Assembly (NCBI RefSeq): GCF_043876815.1
Contig: NZ_JBAWKA010000003.1
Coordinates: 62,001 to 126,000 of the forward strand
DNA length: 64,000 nucleotides
Direction of reading: 5' to 3'
DNA from: Gaetbulibacter_A sp043876815
GTDB taxonomy: Bacteria > Bacteroidota > Bacteroidia > Flavobacteriales > Flavobacteriaceae
In this document: positions 54,351 through 61,844 of the stretch, one piece after another
Position numbering within the stretch: position 1 is the stretch's first letter
Layout of the letters: each line of letters opens with the position of its first letter
Program-made: the position numbers and the translations under genes
Notes under the pieces: generated by a model
The model's input: only the letters and a program-made list of their open reading frames with translations
Databases searched by the model: none
What the model was told of the DNA's origin: nothing

Positions 54351-54394
54351 TAATGTTAAATTAACGTTACTTGTATGTTGCATTAATGTTATCT
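54351..54394. promoter_or_regulatory. four 11-bp direct repeats (candidate Pho box)
   Basis: TAATGTTAAAT, TAACGTTACTT, GTATGTTGCAT, TAATGTTATCT, contiguous, with GTTA/GTTG at 54355, 54366, 54377 and 54388. The strand orientation equals that of the arrays serving leftward genes, so it may drive the putative leftward RNA. It also lies 6 bp before TATATTTA (54401-54408), a -7-like element for the rightward gene at 54434. Confidence 0.6.
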
Positions 54395-54433
54395 AAATTG
54401 TATATTTAATCACGAATTTTAACCCACTACATC

Positions 54434-54751
54434 ATGAAATATATTTTAACCATTCTTTTAGCGTTTTTTACAACGTTTGCATTTGCACAAGATGAAAATC
54501 GGGAATTAACCTTCAATAAGGAAACTAACTTAATTGACGTGGTGTATTATCACGATAATGGGAAGGTGAGTCAGACGGGGTCTTATACTGCCGATGGTAA
54601 GTTGGAAGGTAAATGGTTAACGTTTAACGAGGAAGGTAAAAAAACTACTGTAGCCTATTATAAAGAAGGTAAAAAAGTAGGAACATGGACCTACTGGATC
54701 GATGGTAAAGTAAAAAAGGTAGACTACACCAACAATGTAGCCTCTTTATAA
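54434..54751 (+). CDS. secreted MORN-like / YwqK-type repeat protein
   Basis: 105 residues with a signal peptide (MKYILTILLAFFTTFAFA). The mature part has two or three repeats of the YwqK/MORN-variant type (YYHDNGKVSQTGSYTADGKL, GKWLTFNEEGKKTTVAYYKE, GTWTYWIDGKVKKVDY), short beta hairpins ending in aromatic-Gly-K. Often labelled 'antitoxin' in databases, which is not well founded; a surface or periplasmic role is likelier. Its upstream region carries four 11-bp repeats like the phosphate genes nearby. Confidence 0.8.
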   Translation: MKYILTILLAFFTTFAFAQDENRELTFNKETNLIDVVYYHDNGKVSQTGSYTADGKLEGKWLTFNEEGKKTTVAYYKEGKKVGTWTYWIDGKVKKVDYTNNVASL

Positions 54752-54770
54752 AATCAAGCACCATAAAAAT

Positions 54771-54806
54771 AAAAAAAGCATTACGCTACAGCGTAATGCT
54801 TTTTTT
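54771..54806. terminator. bidirectional terminator
   Basis: 16-bp stem AAAAAAAGCATTACGC / GCGTAATGCTTTTTTT with loop TACA. It serves the MORN-like gene and the beta-helix gene. Confidence 0.93.
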
Positions 54807-54824
54807 ATTTTAGAAGAACAGAGC

Positions 54825-55997
54825 TTACTCCTTAGACCAACCAGCACCCCAGGTCGCAAAATCGGTCATCGTACCTGCGCCATCGTTGGTTACAAAATCA
54901 GTAACCGTGAAGGTTTCTGTGGTTTGATTATCTAATTTGATATTGATATCATTAAAAGTAACATCTGTGGCATTTAAGGAATTGTCTAATACCCAAGCTC
55001 CTGTTGGATTATCCCCAGCATCACCATGAATACCAAATCCTTTATTATAACCTTGTAAATAAATGTTATTAAAAATAGCCTTGGTGCCTACTCTTAAACG
55101 AATAGCTTCACCACCGGTTGATGCGCCATTCCCGATAATAGTAATATTGGTTAGCGTTGGATTTGACCAAAATATTGGACTCGCATTATTGCCGTAATCC
55201 GAATTGTAACCATCGGCTTCAATACCTTTGTCGTGACTGGCACCATGTTTTACATAGGCATCGGTTATGGATCCTGAGTAACCTTCGGTCCAGTCAATAG
55301 AATCATCTTCATTATTAATAGCCACCAAGTGAGATACGTTTACGGTACCACCGAAAAATTCGATTCCGTCATCTTTTCCAGCGAAAGATTCTATATAATC
55401 AACTAAAGTACCAGCGCCTACACCGTAAAAAGAGATACCGTTATTCTCAGAAGAACCGTCAGCAGCACCACCTGAATACTCTACGCGAACGTAGCGCAGG
55501 ATACCGGAGTCGTCATTAGCATTTGTTCCGCCGTAAGGCAAACTTCCAATTTCAGAAGTAGACGAATTTCCGGATGTTACCGAGTTGATAGGTGCTCGAC
55601 CTAAAAGGATCAAACCTCCCCAGTCGCCCGGAGCAGGAGAAGAAGCGTTGGACGTTAAAACGATAGGCTCAGAAGCGGTTCCCTGGGCATCGATCCTAGC
55701 CCCTTGAGAAATAGCGATATATACACTTGCACCTGTAGCTAAAGCTTTAATGGTCATACCTGCCGGAATGGTTAAAGTAGTTCCGGAAGTCATGATTAAT
55801 GGACCATTAAGTACATAGGTATTGTTTATATCAAGCGTTAGATCTTGTGTATAATTACCTGAAAGGAATATGGTTTCACCATTAATATCGTCAGTGCCAC
55901 CGTAATTATTTATGATGACATCCGAAGTGCCGTCTGTTGTACAGGAGAATAGCACAGAGATCAATGCTAATCCTAATATTAAATTTTTTTTCATCAT
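54825..55997 (-). CDS. beta-helix lipoprotein, partner of TonB receptor
   Basis: 390 residues. Lipoprotein signal MMKKNLILGLALISVLFSC, then a right-handed parallel beta-helix-like region with PAGMTIKALATGASVYIAIS and GDWGGLILLGRAPINS (the GDWGG block is typical of this group). Asp-rich coils follow, DDGIEFFGGTVNVSHLVAIN and NNEDDSIDWTEGYSGS. The protein is probably tethered to the outer membrane facing outward or periplasmic. It starts 36 nt after the TonB-receptor gene and must be cotranscribed, suggesting a surface binding or processing partner of that receptor. No enzymatic motif I can name. Confidence 0.82.
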   Translation of the reverse strand: MMKKNLILGLALISVLFSCTTDGTSDVIINNYGGTDDINGETIFLSGNYTQDLTLDINNTYVLNGPLIMTSGTTLTIPAGMTIKALATGASVYIAISQGARIDAQGTASEPIVLTSNASSPAPGDWGGLILLGRAPINSVTSGNSSTSEIGSLPYGGTNANDDSGILRYVRVEYSGGAADGSSENNGISFYGVGAGTLVDYIESFAGKDDGIEFFGGTVNVSHLVAINNEDDSIDWTEGYSGSITDAYVKHGASHDKGIEADGYNSDYGNNASPIFWSNPTLTNITIIGNGASTGGEAIRLRVGTKAIFNNIYLQGYNKGFGIHGDAGDNPTGAWVLDNSLNATDVTFNDINIKLDNQTTETFTVTDFVTNDGAGTMTDFATWGAGWSKE

Positions 55998-56033
55998 TCT
56001 TTGTTTAATTAATTTTTGATTTAATGGTTATAG

Positions 56034-58844
56034 CTAAAATTTATATTTCAATTGGAGGCCAATATTCATCCCGCGTTGGTAGTTTGAGATTCCTTTACCA
56101 TTGGCTGAGGTTACCTCGACATTACCAAGTGTAGTTTCTCTAACATACCTTACTTTAGGATTTAATAAGTTCATGACACTTAAGTTTATTTCAAAAGCAT
56201 CTTTTAGTTCATTCTTCCAAATAAAGTCTAAAGTTGGAATACCTTTTTCTATCACATTTCCTAGTTGTCCTGAGCCCAAAGCGTCAATACGATCAGAGAA
56301 ATATGAGAATACGAGGTTGGCTGTAGGTTTATAGTTTTCAAATACCGGAGAATAATTGATATCCGCATTTAATATGAATGGTGATGCCCCTTGAAGTGCT
56401 TCAGTGCTCCTGTTAAAGGATAAATTATAGGTTCCGCTAATATTTGGATACAGGTCCTGTTCGGTTTTCATGTAAGTGGCATTCAAACCGGCTGAAAGAC
56501 TGGTGTTATCATCTTCATCCGTAATCAGATTTTTTCTAATTTCCAATTCTACACCATAAATGGTAGCCTTATCACCAGTTCTAAAGTAGCGCTGTGTTCC
56601 TGTAGCATCCGCTCCTACAACCAGGTTGATAGGGTCTTTGATCTCTTTGGCGAAAGCTGAAACGGCCAAAAGCTCACTTTTGCTGAAAAACCATTCGTAT
56701 TTTAGATCGATGTTGAAAATTTTTGAGTAGCCTTTTTGTAACAGATCGGGGTTACCACCAATACGGCTTGCCACATTTTCGTACACAAAGGGAGCCACTT
56801 CTTTAAACTCTGGAATTGATGCCGTTTGACTCGCTGTAAAACGTAGGTTCTGATCATCGTTCAAGGCATACTTTACATTTAAACTTGGCAACACAAAGGT
56901 GTTATTCGAGTTGATGCTAGCAACACCATTATTACCCAAGTTGATCACATCGTAACTGATAGCTTGTTCCACCGATTCAAAACGTATCCCGGGAACGATC
57001 AACCATTTTTCACCAAGTTTGATCTCGGTGTCCACGTAAGCCGCATTGATGTCTAAAGTACCATCATAGGTGTTTTCAGGTAAGCCCGGGCGATTGGTAT
57101 TTGAAAGCCCTGGAATAGTGTTGATCACTCGAATTTGATATACCCCATCGTTATCGTTTGGATCCACACGCAGATTATCTAATGTAAATATAGAATTGAA
57201 ATTATTCACATTGTCAATGGTATAATTAGGATCTACGATATCGTAGCCATACCGAATGTTATCAAATGCTCGTGATTTACTTTTACCATTATAACCTACA
57301 TTTAATTTCAATTCGTCAGTGAAGGTGAAGGCGAAATTTAAACGGCTGTTGAACTCGTCATCCTTGATATTTTGGAAATAACGTTGGTTATCGAAAACCA
57401 CGTTACTGTAAAAACTTGGATTGGTATTGGGGTCATTGTCTAATGCGAAATGATAGCTTTCCAAACTGATACGTTTTCTATCGGGTTGTTTGTTGTGTAC
57501 CACGTTGTAACCCATAGCCCAATTGATATCTAGAATACCATATTTATGGTCACCTTCCAATTGGTTTACAACCATTTGCGTTTGATCGAACTGTACGTTC
57601 ATTTGATAAAATCCTATTTCAGAATCTACAATGGCATCGCGGTTTCTACCGTTACCATCAATACCAAAATAACCTACAACATCAGATGAATTGTTTACAA
57701 ATAGAGAGGTTAATTTTAAACTGTTATGGTCGTCAATACGGTATTTCGCTGTACCCATAACTGTAGAGTTTGTGGTATACTCGTATTCCTCAGCTGCTTC
57801 AAATGCTTTTTTCTCTACAAGGGTATAATCGATGGCGGAACCTTGTCGGTATTCATAGCCATTTTCAAAAGAGCCGGTTAAAAAGAGGCTCAATTTCGAA
57901 CCATTCTCAAAATTGAATGACTTTCCTGCAGCCCCCGAATAGTTTATATTTATTGGCGTTCCGGCATCTTGAGGGTCGATACCATGTGATAAGATAACCG
58001 CAAACGGATTGTGCTCATAACGTCCATAATAACCCCAGTAACCGGTACCTTCACTTCTTACAAAGTTCTTACCAATCGCATTGGTGTTGAATCCTGATCC
58101 GGTATTAAATTCCAGCAGCTCCTTACTGGTAAAATCTTTAGAGGTAATATCGACATTTCCCGCAGAGAAATCACTGTAATATTTTGCAGAGTAAGCTTTA
58201 GCTACAGATACATTTTCGATAACATCTGTTGAGAACAAGCTCAGGTCGATGTTCTTTTTATTGACATTATTTGATGGTAATGACAAGCCGTTCATCGTCG
58301 TGTTTTGGTAACGATCACCCAAACCACGTACATAAACATTACTGGAACCTTCTTGTTTAGAAATTCCTGATATTTTTGAAATAGCCGCCGCCGCGTTACT
58401 CACCCCTTTTCGAGATAATTCCTGGGCACCAATACTTTGTTTTATTTCAACAGCCTTCTTTTGATCCAATAACAAAGCAGTTTCACTTTCTTTGCGCGTG
58501 GTCGTTGTAATCACAACTTCGTCTAATGATGCCGCACTGGCGCTCATGGTTATATCAACCTCAGTCTCTTTTCCTACGGCAACCGTTACCGGAATTTCCT
58601 GCGTGGTATATCCCACAAAACTGAATATTAAAGTATAAGGTCCCGGATCCAAATCATTAAAACTATATAAACCATCAAAATCAGAGGTTGTTCCTTTCGT
58701 GGTTCCTTTTATTAGGACATTGGCGAAGGCCAGAGGTTCATTATTATACTCTTTATCAATCAGCTTTCCTACAATAGAACCCGTGTTCTGTGCGAAAGAC
58801 AATGAGGTGATTAAGACTATAAATAATAAGGTTATTTTTTTCAT
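56034..58844 (-). CDS. TonB-dependent receptor with CarboxypepD_reg-like domain
   Basis: 936 residues. A signal peptide (to SLSFAQ) is followed by a CarboxypepD_reg-like domain (about 22-105). A plug (about 125-235) shows SNVYVRGLGDRYQNTTMNGL and AKAYSAKYYSDFSAGNVDIT, then the barrel, ending LQLKYKF. The R-G-L-G-D-R-Y-x-x-T-x-x-N-G plug motif marks a receptor subgroup distinct from SusC. It heads a two-gene operon with the beta-helix lipoprotein. Six in-phase 11-bp repeats and a TTTCTTTG -7 element precede it, the same arrangement as the phosphate porin, so I infer induction by phosphate limitation and a phosphorus-containing ligand. Confidence 0.93.
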   Translation of the reverse strand: MKKITLLFIVLITSLSFAQNTGSIVGKLIDKEYNNEPLAFANVLIKGTTKGTTSDFDGLYSFNDLDPGPYTLIFSFVGYTTQEIPVTVAVGKETEVDITMSASAASLDEVVITTTTRKESETALLLDQKKAVEIKQSIGAQELSRKGVSNAAAAISKISGISKQEGSSNVYVRGLGDRYQNTTMNGLSLPSNNVNKKNIDLSLFSTDVIENVSVAKAYSAKYYSDFSAGNVDITSKDFTSKELLEFNTGSGFNTNAIGKNFVRSEGTGYWGYYGRYEHNPFAVILSHGIDPQDAGTPININYSGAAGKSFNFENGSKLSLFLTGSFENGYEYRQGSAIDYTLVEKKAFEAAEEYEYTTNSTVMGTAKYRIDDHNSLKLTSLFVNNSSDVVGYFGIDGNGRNRDAIVDSEIGFYQMNVQFDQTQMVVNQLEGDHKYGILDINWAMGYNVVHNKQPDRKRISLESYHFALDNDPNTNPSFYSNVVFDNQRYFQNIKDDEFNSRLNFAFTFTDELKLNVGYNGKSKSRAFDNIRYGYDIVDPNYTIDNVNNFNSIFTLDNLRVDPNDNDGVYQIRVINTIPGLSNTNRPGLPENTYDGTLDINAAYVDTEIKLGEKWLIVPGIRFESVEQAISYDVINLGNNGVASINSNNTFVLPSLNVKYALNDDQNLRFTASQTASIPEFKEVAPFVYENVASRIGGNPDLLQKGYSKIFNIDLKYEWFFSKSELLAVSAFAKEIKDPINLVVGADATGTQRYFRTGDKATIYGVELEIRKNLITDEDDNTSLSAGLNATYMKTEQDLYPNISGTYNLSFNRSTEALQGASPFILNADINYSPVFENYKPTANLVFSYFSDRIDALGSGQLGNVIEKGIPTLDFIWKNELKDAFEINLSVMNLLNPKVRYVRETTLGNVEVTSANGKGISNYQRGMNIGLQLKYKF

Positions 58845-58867
58845 TAGTATTTCTAAATTTCTTGGTG

Positions 58868-58947
58868 CAAAGAAACCACCAACATGTGAATACAGTGTTA
58901 CCTCAAGATTAAAGAACAGTGATAAAAGTGTTAGGATAATGTTACCA
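58868..58947 (-). promoter_or_regulatory. candidate Pho box and -7 element of TonB receptor operon
   Basis: Six contiguous 11-mers (58882-58947) centred on GTGA, GTTA, ATTA, GTGA, GTTA, GTTA at 58886, 58897, 58908, 58919, 58930 and 58941. CAAAGAAAC (58868-58876) is the -7 element; the first tetramer is exactly 18 bp from its C. The last 11-mer TAATGTTACCA is identical to one at 59575. Confidence 0.65.
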
Positions 58948-59038
58948 TAATCAGCATATGTTTTTTATTCATTACGTTCTCTTAACATTTAAGCCTTAAA
59001 GATTTTAAAGAGATATTAAAAATGGGAGCACTAAAAAA

Positions 59039-59071
59039 GAAAAGCGCCGCTTTCGTAAAAAAGCGGCGCTT
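59039..59071 (-). terminator. terminator of the free CarboxypepD_reg gene
   Basis: 12-bp stem AAGCGCCGCTTT / AAAGCGGCGCTT (59042-59053, 59060-59071). Read leftward it is followed by TTCTTTTTT. Confidence 0.88.
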
Positions 59072-59102
59072 CAAGTTGCCCTATTTTTATTTTGCAATGT
59101 GT

Positions 59103-59483
59103 TTAGTTATCGGATACTGATGCAGTTTTTTGCCCGGCACTGGCCAAGGATACCAGATCTTCTAATGAGATGGAACTGGCAGCCATTTCTAAAGTAACGG
59201 TGTTTGTAGTTTCAGGTTTTACTTCAACAGTGATCTCTTTAGGGTCATAACCAACAAAACGCGATACCAAGGTGTAGGTGCCGGGTTTAAGATTATCAAA
59301 TTTAAAATGACCCTGAGCGTCAGATACAGTTTCCGTATTTAAACCTTTCAAAGTTACTTTAGCCATATTAAGCGGTGCTTTATTCGATTCCAGATCTAAT
59401 AAATTACCGGAAATACGTCCCGTATTTTGCGCAAATCCTGTTGCAGTAATCACTAAAAAAACAACGGTGTAAAATAATTTCAT
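59103..59483 (-). CDS. free-standing CarboxypepD_reg-like domain protein
   Basis: 126 residues: a signal peptide (to ATGFAQ), one carboxypeptidase-regulatory-like beta-sandwich (QNTGRISGNLLDLESNKAPL ... FKFDNLKPGTYTLVSRFVGY) and a short tail SISLEDLVSLASAGQKTASV. It is closely parallel to residues 1-113 of the TonB receptor downstream (same QNTG start, same GTYTL/VGY end) but stops where a plug would begin. An intact start, own terminator and own repeat-array promoter argue against a pseudogene. Probably periplasmic; it might interact with or regulate the receptor. Confidence 0.82.
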   Translation of the reverse strand: MKLFYTVVFLVITATGFAQNTGRISGNLLDLESNKAPLNMAKVTLKGLNTETVSDAQGHFKFDNLKPGTYTLVSRFVGYDPKEITVEVKPETTNTVTLEMAASSISLEDLVSLASAGQKTASVSDN

Positions 59484-59505
59484 TGACTTTCTCTAATTGT
59501 TGTTA

Positions 59506-59585
59506 CAAAGAACACATTAAAGCTTTAATTGAATGTTATCCTAGCATTAAACAAAAGTCATGTTTATGTTACTTTAATGTTACCA
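59506..59585 (-). promoter_or_regulatory. candidate Pho box and -7 element of CarboxypepD_reg gene
   Basis: Five contiguous 11-mers (59531-59585) with GTTA, ATTA, GTCA, GTTA, GTTA at 59535, 59546, 59557, 59568 and 59579; a weaker TTTA at 59524 continues the phase. CAAAGAAC (59506-59513) is the -7 element, 18 bp from 59524. It lies also upstream of dgt on the other strand. Confidence 0.65.
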
Positions 59586-59642
59586 AATCCAGCCTTCTTT
59601 TTTTACCTAATTTAGTTATCTTGCCAGCATTAATTATTTACC

Positions 59643-60983
59643 ATGAACTGGGAGCAACTTTTATCATTAAAACGCTACGGCGATACAAACAAACGTTTAC
59701 GAAAAGAGCAGGACGATACCCGACTGGGATTTGAGGTGGATTACGACCGCGTGATCTTCTCGGCCGCCTTTCGTAGTTTACAAGATAAAACCCAGGTGAT
59801 CCCCTTGTCGCAAACCGATTTTGTACACACCCGCTTAACCCATAGTTTGGAGGTTAGCGTAGTAGGGCGTTCCTTGGGGCGTTTGGTAGGTAAAAAGCTC
59901 ATTGAAAAACATCCGCATTTACAAAAGGTGCACGGCTATCAGGCTAATGATTTTGGAGCCATTGTCGCAGCAGCAGCTTTAGCCCATGATATTGGGAATC
60001 CTCCTTTCGGACATTCAGGAGAGAAAGCTATTGGCGAGTTTTTTAAAACGGGAGTCGGAAACCAATTCAAAGATCAGCTTACAACAAAAGAATATCAGGA
60101 CCTTTGCGATTTTGAAGGTAATGCCAACGGCTTTAAATTACTAACCGAAAGTCGTCCCGGGCGTCCCGGGGGTCTACGTCTTAGTTACGCCACGCTCGGG
60201 GCATTTATGAAATATCCCAAAGAATCGCTTCCTAAGCGTCCTACAAATCATATTGCTGATAAAAAATATGGCTTTTTTCAAAGTGAAAAAACGGCGTTCT
60301 CTGATGTGGCTGAAGATCTTGGGTTGTTGAAACAAAAGGGATCAGATCTTCGATATGCCAGACACCCATTGGCCTTTTTAGTAGAAGCAGCCGATGATAT
60401 TTGCTATACTATTATTGATTTTGAGGATGGGATCAATCTCGGTCTAATTCAAGAGGAATATGCTCTCGAGTTTTTGTCCAAGATCATCCGCAGCAACATC
60501 AAACCCGAAAATTATTATGCGCTCTCTACCAAAGAAGACCGTATAGGTTATTTGCGTGCTCTGGCTATTGGCAACCTCATTAACGAGGCGGCGAGTATTT
60601 TTATGCAAAATGAAGACGCCATTTTACAAGGGAATTTCCACACGGCGCTTTTAGATAAAAGTCAATACGACGCCCAGATCAAGGATATTATTAAAATAAG
60701 TGTTCAAAACATCTACCAATCAACAGAGGTGGTCGATAAAGAAATTGCCGGATACCGCGTCATCAGCACCTTACTCGATACCTACACCCGGGCGCTAAAC
60801 AATCATTTCAACAATACGGCTGCGCATTACGATAAGCTAATTCTTAAAGGTTGGTCGCCCAATCTCAAGCTCGAAACCTCCACGCTTTACCAACGTCTTT
60901 CCAGTGTTTGTTTTCACATCGCCTCGCTATCCGACAGTCAAGCGATCAAGGAGTACAAAAAGATCCAGGGGATCGAGTTGTAA
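59643..60983 (+). CDS. dgt: dGTP triphosphohydrolase / HD-domain dNTPase
   Basis: 446 residues with the HD-domain metal site: HTRLTHSLEV (His, near residue 62), ALAHDIGNPPFGHSGEKAIG (His-Asp, near 118) and a late FLVEAADDICYTIIDFEDG (Asp, near 250). The opening KRYGDTNKRLRKEQDDTRLG and FSAAFRSLQDKTQV are typical of dGTPases. It removes triphosphate from dGTP or related dNTPs. Monocistronic; followed by a repeat-rich spacer. Confidence 0.94.
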   Translation: MNWEQLLSLKRYGDTNKRLRKEQDDTRLGFEVDYDRVIFSAAFRSLQDKTQVIPLSQTDFVHTRLTHSLEVSVVGRSLGRLVGKKLIEKHPHLQKVHGYQANDFGAIVAAAALAHDIGNPPFGHSGEKAIGEFFKTGVGNQFKDQLTTKEYQDLCDFEGNANGFKLLTESRPGRPGGLRLSYATLGAFMKYPKESLPKRPTNHIADKKYGFFQSEKTAFSDVAEDLGLLKQKGSDLRYARHPLAFLVEAADDICYTIIDFEDGINLGLIQEEYALEFLSKIIRSNIKPENYYALSTKEDRIGYLRALAIGNLINEAASIFMQNEDAILQGNFHTALLDKSQYDAQIKDIIKISVQNIYQSTEVVDKEIAGYRVISTLLDTYTRALNNHFNNTAAHYDKLILKGWSPNLKLETSTLYQRLSSVCFHIASLSDSQAIKEYKKIQGIEL

Positions 60984-60989
60984 TTTTAC

Positions 60990-61059
60990 CGTCATTGCGA
61001 GCAAAGCGAAGCAATCTTTATGATGAGATTACTACGTCGCCAAATCTCTTCGTAATGAC
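60990..61059. repeat. palindromic dispersed repeat (CGTCATTGCGAG type)
   Basis: Starts CGTCATTGCGAGCAAAGCGA, includes AGCAATCTTTATGATGAGAT and ends CTTCGTAATGAC, the ends being inverted copies. A related half (GATTACCACGTCGCTGCG ... CTCGTAATGACG) follows at 61250-61283. Typical of REP-like sequences seen in many Bacteroidota intergenic regions. Confidence 0.7.
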
Positions 61060-61097
61060 TAAAAACATGGAAGCCAGTAAAATAAAGGATATATTTT

Positions 61098-61178
61098 GGG
61101 CGTTACCCTTCGGGTCGCGCTTTCCGTTATATCTTTTTTTCGAAACTCAAAAAAGGATGCCACTATAATCGCTAACGC
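61098..61178 (-). repeat. dispersed intergenic repeat, copy 2
   Basis: On the minus strand it begins GCGTTAGCGATTATAGTGGC and ends ACCCGAAGGGTAACGCCC, sharing both ends with 41049-41124. The middle (GCATCCTTTTTTGAG ... GATATAACGGAAAGCGCG) differs. It is inserted between the two halves of the other repeat family. The whole 60984-61333 spacer is repeat DNA without a gene. Confidence 0.75.
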
Positions 61179-61333
61179 GGGCTTTTTTGCTAGCCTTTGT
61201 TTAATTTCAAAGCTCCTTAATTCCTGTAAAGGCAGGAATCCACCATATCAGATTACCACGTCGCTGCGCTCCTCGTAATGACGATTATACGGGCTGTTAG
61301 TCATGCTAAGCAATCTTTAATTTCTAAAAATAA

Positions 61334-61783
61334 TTAGTTTAAATTTCGTTTTTCAATAAAGAATCGTTTCAACAAACTTGCAGCCTCTTCTGCCAGGATA
61401 CCACCCGTCATTTCAGTTTTAGGATGCAGTTTTGTTTGTAAAGCAATACAGCCCCGTTCTTCATCACGGGTGCCATAAACAATTTTTGAGATCTGACTCC
61501 AATACAAGGCCCCGGCGCACATTTGGCAGGGTTCTAGGGTCACATAAAGCGTACAATTCAAAAGATATTTACCACCTAAAAAATTAGCAGCCGAAGTAAT
61601 AGCCTGCATTTCGGCGTGGGCTGTAACATCGTTCAAAGTTTCCGTGAGGTTGTGGCCTCGCGCAATAATTTTATTATCAATAACGATCACGGCACCTACA
61701 GGAATTTCACCTTTTTCAAAAGCCAATTCAGCTTCTTGCAAAGCTTTTTTCATAAAATACGTATCGTCAAACGGTGTTATCAT
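61334..61783 (-). CDS. tadA: tRNA-adenosine(34) deaminase family protein
   Basis: With ATG at 61783 the product has 149 residues, starting MITPFDDTYFMKKALQEAEL. Zinc-site motifs are HAEMQAI (near 55) and PCQMCAGAL (near 86), with GEIPVGAVIV and ALYWSQISKIVYGTRDEERG as in TadA. It converts A34 to inosine in tRNA-Arg(ACG). A guanine-deaminase-like alternative is possible but less likely given the motif set. A terminator separates it from the upstream protease gene. Confidence 0.9.
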   Translation of the reverse strand: MITPFDDTYFMKKALQEAELAFEKGEIPVGAVIVIDNKIIARGHNLTETLNDVTAHAEMQAITSAANFLGGKYLLNCTLYVTLEPCQMCAGALYWSQISKIVYGTRDEERGCIALQTKLHPKTEMTGGILAEEAASLLKRFFIEKRNLN

Positions 61784-61795
61784 AAGTGCAAAAAT

Positions 61796-61825
61796 AAAAA
61801 AAAGAGCCAAGTCGGCTCTTTTTTT
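61796..61825. terminator. bidirectional terminator, tadA / M36 protease
   Basis: AAAAAGAGCC / GGCTCTTTTT with loop AAGTC, long A- and T-runs on both sides. It ends the protease transcript before tadA. Confidence 0.88.
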
Positions 61826-61844
61826 TTAATTCAACATTATCAGT

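Noticed and set aside
54434..54751. Antitoxin assignment for the YwqK-like protein
   Set aside because: It has a signal peptide and no toxin partner; the label comes from weak database transfer.
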